This document shows, in pieces, positions 8,603 to 17,728 of a stretch of DNA of 64,000 bases. The stretch comes from Azospirillum formosense. Its GTDB lineage: Bacteria > Pseudomonadota > Alphaproteobacteria > Azospirillales > Azospirillaceae. The notes under the pieces are model-generated. The model ran no database searches and had not been told where the DNA came from. It was given only the letters and a program-made list of their open reading frames with translations. A program made the translations under genes and the position numbers. The stretch's first letter is position 1; every line of letters begins with the position of its first letter. The stretch covers positions 310,001 to 374,000 of the forward strand of contig NZ_CP159405.1 of NCBI RefSeq assembly GCF_040500525.1. Reading direction: 5' to 3'.

Positions 8603-9739
8603 ATGAGCGTTGGCAAGTCGCGCACGCGGCTGTGGTTCCTGTGGCACTCCTGGCTGGCCATGCCCCTGTGGGCCTTCCTGTTCTTCGTCTGCCTGACCGG
8701 GACCGTCGCCGTGGTCAGCACGGAGATCATGTGGCTGGTCAACCCCGCCATGAGGGCGTCGGGCGCCGGGGAGCCGCTGCCGGCCAGCGCGCTGATCGCC
8801 GCCGCCGAGGCCGCGGCGCCGGGCGGACGGGTGAGTTCGCTGAGCTGGGGCGGCTCCCACATGGCGGTCGGCGCCCGCATGGCGATGCCCGACGGAACCT
8901 CCACCACCGCCTGGGTGAATCCGGTCAGCGGGGCGGTGCAGGGGCTGTCCACCGGCAACTCGTTCCAGAGCTTCTTCCGCGCGCTGCACGGCTGGCTCAT
9001 GACCTTCCCGGTGGGCTGGTACCTCGTGACCCTGCTGGCCATTCCGCTCCTCGGGTCGCTGGTCACCGGGCTGGTGGTCTACAAGCGCTTCTGGAAATCC
9101 TTCTACCAGCCGCGCATCCGCTGGCGGCAGGCGCCGCGCGTGATGTGGGGCGACCTGCACCGCGTCGCCGGCACATGGTCGATCTGGTTCATCGCGGTCA
9201 TCTCGGTCACCAGCCTGTGGTTCCTGATCTACATGATGCTGTTCCATCTCGGGATGGGGCTGGGCGGCGGGAAGGCGCCGGTGCTGCTGGCGCGCGACCA
9301 GATCCCGGTGAGCGCGACCGCGCCGAGGCCGGACGTCGACGCCATCATGGCCAGCGCCAGGGCGGCCCTGCCGGACATGCGGCTGCGCTACCTGTGGCTG
9401 CCCGGCACCGCCTACGACCCGGCGACGGTGGCGGGGTCCAGCGGGCAGGTGCCGCTGCTGCCCGACTATGTCCGGGTGAATCCCTTCACCGCCGAGGTGA
9501 TCCTCATCGAGGGCGGGATGGAGGCGGCCTCGGGCATCGAGCTGACCCGCACCATCATGCGCGCCCTGCACACCGGCGATTTCGGCGGCCTGCCGATCAA
9601 GCTGGTGTGGTTCGCCTTCGGCCTGCTGATGACCACGCTGGTCTTCAGCGGCATGCTGATCTGGATGAAGCGCACCGCCCGCGCCACGGCCGAGGCGGTG
9701 CGGGGACTGCGCTTGGCGGAGGGCTCGTCCAATGCGTAG
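8603..9739 (+). CDS. PepSY-type inner membrane reductase, FpvG-like
   Basis: A 378-residue membrane protein of the PepSY_TM (iron-regulated) family. Four hydrophobic segments are visible: near residues 12-35, 130-158, 190-215 and 335-355. Conserved histidines near the membrane (LWHSW, ALHGWL, DLHRVAGTW, ALHTGDF) fit haem or metal ligation. The large loops are periplasmic PepSY-like regions. In P. aeruginosa the equivalent FpvG is, as I recall, the inner-membrane reductase that frees iron from ferripyoverdine in the periplasm. The gene order that follows (three small envelope proteins, binding protein, ATPase, permease, binding protein) supports this. The start has GAGGACGAG upstream; the stop overlaps the next start by 8 nt. 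Reductase function is inference from family and synteny. Confidence 0.78.
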   Translation: MSVGKSRTRLWFLWHSWLAMPLWAFLFFVCLTGTVAVVSTEIMWLVNPAMRASGAGEPLPASALIAAAEAAAPGGRVSSLSWGGSHMAVGARMAMPDGTSTTAWVNPVSGAVQGLSTGNSFQSFFRALHGWLMTFPVGWYLVTLLAIPLLGSLVTGLVVYKRFWKSFYQPRIRWRQAPRVMWGDLHRVAGTWSIWFIAVISVTSLWFLIYMMLFHLGMGLGGGKAPVLLARDQIPVSATAPRPDVDAIMASARAALPDMRLRYLWLPGTAYDPATVAGSSGQVPLLPDYVRVNPFTAEVILIEGGMEAASGIELTRTIMRALHTGDFGGLPIKLVWFAFGLLMTTLVFSGMLIWMKRTARATAEAVRGLRLAEGSSNA

Positions 9740-10190
9740 GTACTGGCGGCGCGGCAAGTTCCATCTCAGCGCCCTGATGATGCTGGTGCCGCTGCCCTTC
9801 CTTCCCGACTATTTCAGCCCGAAACCGATCTTCGTGCCGCCCGAGATCCGGCGGGGCGTCGCCGTCGGCCCCTTTCCGGTCACGCTGGCGACCTACGACG
9901 AGGCGCCCGCCCGCATGCCGACGGGGGAGCGGATGAAGGAGTACCGCATCCACATCCGTCCCGCCGACATCGACCATGTGCGCGGCGTCTTCCTGCGCGT
10001 CGGCAAGCCGCGCAGCCTGCGCACCGCGGGCGCGCTCGCCTTCGGCAACCCCTATGAGCGGGAGGCCGACGTGACCGTTCCGGACGAGCTGGCCGGCACG
10101 GAGGAGCTGTGGGTAACGGTCGAGGATTGGAACGGCGGGGTGCATCAGGCGTCCCTGCCGCTGGGCGAGATTTTCGGAGGAAAGCGATGA
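9732..10190 (+). CDS. Small membrane-anchored envelope protein, FpvH position
   Basis: A 152-residue protein with a positively charged N-terminus (MRRYWRRGKF) and one hydrophobic stretch at about residues 11-25 (LSALMMLVPLPFLPDYF), then a hydrophilic domain probably in the periplasm. I recognise no catalytic motif. It overlaps the PepSY gene by 8 nt and the next gene by 4 nt, so the three are made together. By position it corresponds to FpvH of the Pseudomonas system, needed for iron release from ferripyoverdine. Equivalence rests on synteny, not on detected sequence similarity. Confidence 0.6.
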   Translation: MRRYWRRGKFHLSALMMLVPLPFLPDYFSPKPIFVPPEIRRGVAVGPFPVTLATYDEAPARMPTGERMKEYRIHIRPADIDHVRGVFLRVGKPRSLRTAGALAFGNPYEREADVTVPDELAGTEELWVTVEDWNGGVHQASLPLGEIFGGKR

Positions 10191-10504
10191 AGACCCACCG
10201 CCTGTTCGCCCTGGCGGGCCTGTTCGCCCTGTGCGCCGCCGGTGCGGCGGAGGCCCATTACCCGATCTGCGAATGCCGGATGGTCGAGGGCGACACGGTG
10301 CAGTGCACCGGCGGCTTCTCCGATGGCTCGAAGGCGCCCGGCGTGGTGCTGGACGTCATCGCCTACGACGAGCAGGTGCTGGTCAAGGGCAAGCTGGGGC
10401 CGGACTCCACGCTGTCCTTCCCGCGCCCCGCGCAGGACTTCTACGTCCTGTTCGACGCCGGGCCCGGCCACACGGTCGAGATCGAGCACACGGCGATCAA
10501 GTAG
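10187..10504 (+). CDS. Small periplasmic protein with His/Cys-rich N-terminus, FpvJ position
   Basis: A 105-residue exported protein. Residues 1-22 form a signal peptide ending AAEA, and the mature protein starts with HYPICECRM, a His plus two Cys that could bind metal or haem, with a further Cys in VQCTGGFSDGS. The rest looks like a small beta-rich domain. It overlaps the previous gene by 4 nt and is 22 nt before the DUF6162 gene. By gene order it is the FpvJ counterpart; a metallochaperone-like role is possible but unproven. Confidence 0.62.
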   Translation: MKTHRLFALAGLFALCAAGAAEAHYPICECRMVEGDTVQCTGGFSDGSKAPGVVLDVIAYDEQVLVKGKLGPDSTLSFPRPAQDFYVLFDAGPGHTVEIEHTAIK

Positions 10505-10526
10505 CGCCCTCAGCGAAGCCGGAACC

Positions 10527-11078
10527 ATGCATCACCAGATCGTCCGCCGCGCCGGGGCCGAGCGCGAGACCCTGTGGGTCCTGCTGGCCGCCGGCGTCAT
10601 TCTCGCGTCCGCCGCCCTGGCGGTCGGGCTGCGCGCCGCCCCGGACGCGGACGCCCCGCTGGCCGCCCACCTCATCGACTCCCGCACCGGCCTGACCGCC
10701 GCCGAGCAGGGCCTCTACGCCGACCTGAAGGCGGCGGGAGAGGAGATCGCCGCCCTGCGGAGGGCGGGAGGACGGGCGCCGACGCCGGAGGAGCTGGCCG
10801 CCGAGGCCCTGCCGCCCTTCGCCGCCGACCCCAGCGCGGCGGCGCGCGGCGGGCACAGCTGGACCCTGGCCGGGACCGGCGATGGGGTCGCCTACGCCGG
10901 CGTTTCCGCTGCGCCGGAGCTGGCCGGGTCCCTGGTCCTGCGGCTGGACGGCCATGGCGCGGACATCTGGCTGAAGCGCGCCGCCGAAGCCCCGCCCGCC
11001 CCGCCGGAGGACGCGGCCCTGACCGCCGCCGGCTGGAAGCGGATCGTCTCCACCTTCACCGCCGGGGTGACCCGATGA
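10527..11078 (+). CDS. DUF6162-like single-pass membrane protein, FpvK position
   Basis: A 183-residue protein with a short cytoplasmic start, one membrane helix at about residues 17-35 (LLAAGVILASAALAVGL) and a periplasmic remainder containing a GHSWTLAG segment. I associate this family with DUF6162, found beside metal ABC transporters. It ends with a 4-nt overlap into the binding-protein gene. By position it matches FpvK in the Pseudomonas ferripyoverdine reduction complex. No enzymatic motif is apparent. Confidence 0.62.
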   Translation: MHHQIVRRAGAERETLWVLLAAGVILASAALAVGLRAAPDADAPLAAHLIDSRTGLTAAEQGLYADLKAAGEEIAALRRAGGRAPTPEELAAEALPPFAADPSAAARGGHSWTLAGTGDGVAYAGVSAAPELAGSLVLRLDGHGADIWLKRAAEAPPAPPEDAALTAAGWKRIVSTFTAGVTR

Positions 11079-12004
11079 GCATCCTTCTTAACCGCCGCCT
11101 GATCCTGGCCGGCGCCCTGGGCGCCGCGACCGCCGCGGCCGTGCCCGTTCGCGCCGTCGCGGCTCCCGCCGGGCGCCGCCGCTTCGGCGTCACCCTGCAC
11201 CCTTACTATTCCTACGTCGCCAACATCGTCGGCGATGCGGCCGAGGTGGTGCCGATCATCCCGGCCGGCTTCAACCCGCACGCCTACGAGCCGCGCCCGG
11301 AGGACATCCAGCGCATCGGCGGGCTGGACGCCATCGTGCTGAACGGCATCGGCCACGACGATTTCGCCGGGCGGATGATCGCCGCCTCGGCGAAGCCGTC
11401 GCTGCCGGTGGTCGAATCCAACGCCGACGTGCCGCTGCTGCCCGCCGCGGGAACGGCGGCGCGGGCGGCCGGGAAGGTGGTCAACCCGCACAGCTTCCTG
11501 TCGATCACCAATTCGATCCTCCAGGTCGCGACCATCGCACGCGAGCTGGGGCGGCTCGACCCGGACAACGCCGCCGCCTATGCCGCCAACGCCCGCGCCT
11601 ATGCTCGCCGCCTGCGCCAGCTGCGGGCCGACGCGCTGGCGAAACTGGCGAGGGCGGGCAATGCCAGCCTGCGCGTCGCCACCATCCACGGCGCCTACGA
11701 TTACCTGCTGCGCGAGTTCGGGCTGGAGGTTTCCGCCGTCGTCGAGCCCGCCCACGGCATCGAGCCCAGCCCGGCCCAGCTTGCCGAGACCATCGCGACG
11801 ATGCGCAAGCTGGACGTGCAGGTGATCTTCTCGGAGCTGAACTTCCCCAGCGCCTATGTGGAGACGATCCGGCGCGAGACCGGCATCCGGCTCTACGCCT
11901 TCTCCCACATCTCGCACGGCGACTACGCGCCGGACCTGTTCGAGCGCGAGATGGCCCGGAACCTCGACACGCTGGTGCTGGCGATGGCCGAGGCGGCGCC
12001 GTGA
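11075..12004 (+). CDS. Metal ABC transporter periplasmic binding protein, FpvC-like (ZnuA family)
   Basis: A 309-residue cluster A-I metal-binding protein. A twin-Arg-like signal (NRRLILAGALGAA) leads to a cleavage region around residue 28. Metal-site candidates are His in TLHPYYSYV, GFNPHAYEP, IGHDDF and VNPHSF, and the C-lobe has the family stretch VVEPAHGIEPSPAQLAE. In Pseudomonas, FpvC is one of two binding proteins that take up iron released from pyoverdine. It overlaps both neighbours by 4 nt. ZnuA/SitA-type proteins also bind Zn or Mn; the iron assignment comes from the PepSY gene, the Fur-like box and the nearby TonB receptor. Confidence 0.78.
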   Translation: MSILLNRRLILAGALGAATAAAVPVRAVAAPAGRRRFGVTLHPYYSYVANIVGDAAEVVPIIPAGFNPHAYEPRPEDIQRIGGLDAIVLNGIGHDDFAGRMIAASAKPSLPVVESNADVPLLPAAGTAARAAGKVVNPHSFLSITNSILQVATIARELGRLDPDNAAAYAANARAYARRLRQLRADALAKLARAGNASLRVATIHGAYDYLLREFGLEVSAVVEPAHGIEPSPAQLAETIATMRKLDVQVIFSELNFPSAYVETIRRETGIRLYAFSHISHGDYAPDLFEREMARNLDTLVLAMAEAAP

Positions 12005-12729
12005 CGGGTCCCGCCATCCTGTTCGATCAAGTGGACCTGACGCTGGGCCGCACGGTGATCCTCGACGGCGTGTCGCTGCGCGTCGCGGCGGGCACCGTCC
12101 ACGCGCTGGTCGGTCCCAACGGCGGCGGCAAGTCGTCGCTGATCCGCGCCCTGCTCGGTCAGGCGCCGCACCGCGGGACCATTCGGCTCGACTGGCCGGG
12201 CGACGGGCCGGGCACCGTCGCATACGTGCCGCAATCGGTCGAGTTCGACCGCGGGCTTCCGCTGACGGTGGAGGATTTCCTGGCCGTGCTGTGCCAGCGC
12301 CGACCCGCCTTCCTCGGGCCGGACCGCCGCATGAACTACGGCGCGGCGCTGGACCGCGTCGGCATGGCCGGCAAGGCCCGCCGCCGCTTCGGCGCCCTGT
12401 CCGGTGGCGAGCGGCAGCGCGTCCTGCTCGCCCAGGCGCTGATCCCGGCGCCGGACCTGATCGTTCTGGACGAGCCGATGACCGCGCTCGACGAGGCCGG
12501 GATCGCCATCTTCGAAACGCTGCTGGCCGAGCTGTCCGCCACCGGGACCACCGTCCTCTGGGTCGAGCACGATCTGGCCCAGGTGCGCCGGCTGGCGGGG
12601 CGGGTGACCGGCCTGAACCGGCGGGTGCTGTTCGACGGCGCCCCGCCGGAGATGCTGTCGCCGGAGCGGGTGTTCGACCTGTTCTCCGCCGTTCCGCGCC
12701 GCGCGGCGGCCGAAAGGATCGCGTCATGA
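12001..12729 (+). CDS. Metal ABC transporter ATPase, FpvD-like
   Basis: A 242-residue ABC ATPase starting at GTG, which overlaps the binding-protein stop. Walker A GPNGGGKSS is at residues 38-46, the signature LSGGERQR at 133-140, and Walker B LIVLDEP at 153-159, with the switch His in LWVEHDLAQV. It belongs to the Mn/Zn/Fe uptake class (MntB/ZnuC/SitB). Overlap by 4 nt with the permease gene shows tight coupling. In this context it should power iron import after reduction. Confidence 0.85.
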   Translation: MTGPAILFDQVDLTLGRTVILDGVSLRVAAGTVHALVGPNGGGKSSLIRALLGQAPHRGTIRLDWPGDGPGTVAYVPQSVEFDRGLPLTVEDFLAVLCQRRPAFLGPDRRMNYGAALDRVGMAGKARRRFGALSGGERQRVLLAQALIPAPDLIVLDEPMTALDEAGIAIFETLLAELSATGTTVLWVEHDLAQVRRLAGRVTGLNRRVLFDGAPPEMLSPERVFDLFSAVPRRAAAERIAS

Positions 12730-13616
12730 GCTTCGAGGCGTTGCGCGCCCTGGTCCAGGGCTGGGCCGGGGCCGGGCTGCTGCCCGCCGGTCTGACCCAC
12801 GGCTTTCTCGTCAACGCGCTGCTGTCCGGGCTGGTGATCGGCCCGGTGCTCGGCGGGCTCGGCACGCTGGTGGTGACCAAGCGGCTGGCCTTCTTCTCCG
12901 AGGCGGTCGGCCACGCCGCGCTGACCGGTGTCGCCATCGGCATCCTGGTGGGGGAGCCCTACACCGGCCCCTACGCCAGCCTGTTCGGCTACTGCCTGCT
13001 GTTCGCGCTGCTGGTCAACTACACGCGCAACCGCAGCAACCTGACCGCCGACACGCTGATCGGCGTCTTCCTGTCGGTGTCGCTGGCGCTGGGCGCCAGC
13101 CTGCTGCTGATCCTGGCCAGCCGGGTCAACATCCACATCCTGGAGAACGTGCTGTTCGGCTCGGTCCTGACGGTGGACGACCGCGACCTGACCGTGCTGC
13201 TGGTGGTGGCCGTCGGGGTGACCGCGCTGATGCTGCCGCTGTTCAACCGGCTGCTGCTGGCGAGCTTCAACCCGGCGCTGGCGCGGGTGCGCGGCGTGCC
13301 GGTGAAGGGGCTGGACTATCTGTTCATCGTGCTGGTGACCGTGGTCACCGTCGCGTCGGTCAAGATCATCGGCGCCATCCTGGTGGGGGCGCTGCTGGTC
13401 ATTCCCGCCGCCGCGGCGCGGGTCGTCGCCTCGTCGCTGCGCGGCTTCTTCCTGCTGTCGGTCGCCTTTGCCAGTGTGGCGGCGGTGGCCGGAATCCTGC
13501 TGCCCGTGCAACTCGCCCTGCCGGTGCCGTCGGGCGGCGCCATCATCCTGGCGGCGGGGCTGCTGTTCCTGGGCGCGCTGCTGGCGCGTCTGTTCATGAA
13601 GGGGGAAGAGGGATGA
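12726..13616 (+). CDS. Metal ABC transporter permease, FpvE-like (ZnuB family)
   Basis: A 296-residue membrane protein of the ABC-3 family with about eight or nine helices. The motif FFSEAVGHAALTGVAIGI near residues 57-74 and KIIGAILVGALLVIPAAAAR near 216-235 are typical of ZnuB/MntC/SitC permeases. Start overlaps the ATPase stop by 4 nt and its stop overlaps the next start by 4 nt. It is the inner membrane channel of the iron/metal importer of this operon. Confidence 0.85.
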   Translation: MSFEALRALVQGWAGAGLLPAGLTHGFLVNALLSGLVIGPVLGGLGTLVVTKRLAFFSEAVGHAALTGVAIGILVGEPYTGPYASLFGYCLLFALLVNYTRNRSNLTADTLIGVFLSVSLALGASLLLILASRVNIHILENVLFGSVLTVDDRDLTVLLVVAVGVTALMLPLFNRLLLASFNPALARVRGVPVKGLDYLFIVLVTVVTVASVKIIGAILVGALLVIPAAAARVVASSLRGFFLLSVAFASVAAVAGILLPVQLALPVPSGGAIILAAGLLFLGALLARLFMKGEEG

Positions 13617-14476
13617 AGCGCGTCACGCTCGCGGCGCTCCTGCTGCTGTCCACGGTGGCGGGCGCCTCCGCCGAGACGGTGCTGGCCGGTCACCCGGTCA
13701 CCGCCGGGCTGGCCCAGGCGCTGACGAAGGGCACGCCGGTGGTGGTGGAGGCGGTGGTGCCGCCGGCCATCCCCATGGGGCGCCAGCACGCCTTCCTGAG
13801 CGGGCGCGGCGAAGCGAAGCTCGCGGAGGCCGCCCGCAAGGCGGACGCGGTGCTGACCCTGCGCTCCGCCTGGGTCGAGGACCCGCTCTACCCGCTGGCG
13901 CGGCGGGCCAACATCCGCCTCGTCGAGATCGACGCCGCCCGGCCGGTGGACGGCGCCCTGCCGGGGATCGCGGTCAGCGGCGGCGCGGCCTTCCCCTGGC
14001 TGGGCATCGCCAACGCCGGGCGGATGGCCGACATCCTCGCCGCCGACCTGCGGCGCCTCTATCCCGCTTCCAAGGACGCCATCGATGCGAATCTCGCCGC
14101 GCTGAAGCGTGGCTTGCTGACGGTGTCGTCCCGGTCGGCGCAAGCCTTCGCCGCGTTGCCGGACCCGTCGGTGGCGGCGCTGTCCGACCGCTTCGCCACG
14201 CTGGCCGCCGATCTCGGGCTCGACCTGCGCCGGGTCTGGACCCGCGACGACCGCGACTGGACGCCGGAGCGTCTGGCCGAGCTGACCGCCACCCTGAAGG
14301 CCGAGGCGATTCCCGTGGTGCTGCACCACCGTCCGCCGGCGCCGGAGATCGCCCGGGCGGTGGCGGACGGTGGCGCCCGGCTGATCGTGCTGGACAGTCT
14401 GGAGAGCGGTCCGCCGGCGGCGATGGACACGGCGCTGGAGCATATGGCGGAGCAGGTGGAGGCGGGGCTGCGGTGA
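13613..14476 (+). CDS. Second metal/siderophore periplasmic binding protein, FpvF-like
   Basis: A 287-residue exported protein with a signal peptide ending ASA near residue 20. It is a distant ZnuA-type cluster A-I fold: a PMGRQHAFLSGRGEAKLAEAARKADAVLTL stretch corresponds to the metal-site loop of classical members, but with only one His. In Pseudomonas FpvF, the second binding protein, is reported to interact with pyoverdine and FpvC. The gene overlaps the permease stop by 4 nt and ends the eight-gene operon. A strong terminator-like hairpin follows. Ligand assignment is inference. Confidence 0.72.
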   Translation: MKRVTLAALLLLSTVAGASAETVLAGHPVTAGLAQALTKGTPVVVEAVVPPAIPMGRQHAFLSGRGEAKLAEAARKADAVLTLRSAWVEDPLYPLARRANIRLVEIDAARPVDGALPGIAVSGGAAFPWLGIANAGRMADILAADLRRLYPASKDAIDANLAALKRGLLTVSSRSAQAFAALPDPSVAALSDRFATLAADLGLDLRRVWTRDDRDWTPERLAELTATLKAEAIPVVLHHRPPAPEIARAVADGGARLIVLDSLESGPPAAMDTALEHMAEQVEAGLR

Positions 14477-14500
14477 GAGACCTCTTGCCCCCTCCCTAAC

Positions 14501-14561
14501 CCTCCCCCGCTGGCGCGGGGGAGGGGACTTTTTTCTCCCTCCCCTGCGAAGCGGGGGAGGG
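14501..14561. terminator. Double GC-rich hairpin terminator between convergent units
   Basis: The first hairpin has a 10-bp stem CCTCCCCCGC (14501-14510) with GCGGGGGAGG (14515-14524), and six T's follow at 14530-14535, which suits a rho-independent terminator for the plus-strand operon. A second hairpin (14537-14561) has a near-identical stem. The CCCTCCCCCGC-type arms resemble intergenic palindromes common in Azospirillum genomes. MacB ends at 14610 on the other strand, so termination may be bidirectional. Confidence 0.65.
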
Positions 14562-14609
14562 CCGGGGTGGGGCAACGCCGACATCTTTACATCCTTAAAA
14601 ACCTCCCGA

Positions 14610-16558
<1,949 letters not shown>

Positions 16559-16562
<4 letters not shown>

Positions 16563-17689
16563 AGCCGGAACCCGATCCTGGGCGGGCGGCCGTCGTCGGC
16601 TTTCCAGCCCACCACGATCCGCTCGCCTTCGGCCAACCCTTCCAGGATCTGGGCGTTGAAGCGGTCGCGCACCCCGACGCGGACGTCGCGCGTCTCGATG
16701 GCGCCGCCGCTGCCGATCAGCGAAACGCGATGCCGTCCCGCCGCCTCGTCGGCGGGGGTCAGGGCGGCGACCGGAACGGTGACGGCGTCCTTGGCCGCGG
16801 CGACCACGAAGAAGACCTGGGCGGTCATGTCCGGACGCAGTTCCCCCCGGTCGTTGGCGATCTCGAACAGCGCGGTGTAGAGCACGACGCTGTTGGCCGC
16901 CCCGCCGCCCCCGGACGCGGACGAGCCGCCGTTCCCCAAGGCGGGCGGCTTCGGCGGGGCGGGCAAAATCTCCTGCAGGCGCGCGGTCCAGCGCCGTCCG
17001 GGATGGCCGAGCGTGGTGAAGTAGAGGGGCATGCCGTCCGTCAGCCGGGTCACGTCGGCTTCCGACACCTGGGTCCACACGGTCATGGCCGACAGGTCGG
17101 CGATCCGCATCAGCACCGGCGCCTCGTAGGCGGAGTTGATGGTCTGGCCCTGGCGGGCGTCCACCGCGATCAGCGTGCCGCCCATCGGCGCGTAGATGCG
17201 GGTGTAGCCGAGCTGCGCCTCGTCGGCCTGGAGGGTCGAGTCCGTCTGGCGGATCTGCGCCTGGGTGGCCTCGACCTGGGCGGCGGCGATGCGCGCCTCC
17301 ATGCGGGCCTGGTCGAAGGCCTCGCCGCGCCCCGACCCGCTGCGCCGCAGCGCCGTCTGACGGGCGAGTTGGGCCTCGGCGAAGTCGGCGCGCGCCCGCT
17401 GCTCGGCCAGCAGGGCGGTCAGGCGGGCGCGCTCGGCCCGCCCGGCCTCGACCTTGGCCTGTTGCAGGGCGGGGTCGATCTCGGCCAGCAGATCGCCCTC
17501 GCGGACCATCTGCCCGACCGTCACGTGCAGCCGCGTCAACTGCCCGGACACCTGGGCGCCCACGTCGACGTAGGCGCGCGGCTGGATCTTGCCGAGCGCC
17601 GACACCGTGTCCTCGACCGTGCCGCGGCCGACCACCGCCACCTCCGCCGAGGCGGCGGGATCGGCCGGGCGCAGCAGGGCGGCGGACAC
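16559..17689 (-). CDS. macA: MacA-type periplasmic adaptor, PvdR-like, apparently lacking its membrane anchor
   Basis: A 376-residue adaptor read from a GTG start. It has the lipoyl halves (VDVGAQVSGQLTRLHV and GYTRIYAPMGGTLIAVDARQGQTI), an intervening alpha hairpin rich in Ala/Arg/Gln, a beta-barrel and a membrane-proximal domain. Family members carry an N-terminal transmembrane anchor of about 25 residues; here almost nothing hydrophobic precedes the first lipoyl strand. An ATG at 17729 overlaps the TonB receptor stop (TGATG), as expected for coupling, but it is one frame off from the GTG. In the MacA frame the preceding codons would read WPPVPGAVSAALL, like a remnant of an anchor. A 1-nt indel within 17690-17729 is likely, natural or from assembly. 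Confidence 0.75.
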
Positions 17690-17728
17690 GGCGCCGGGAA
17701 CCGGAGGCCATCGCCCGCCGCGCTGTCA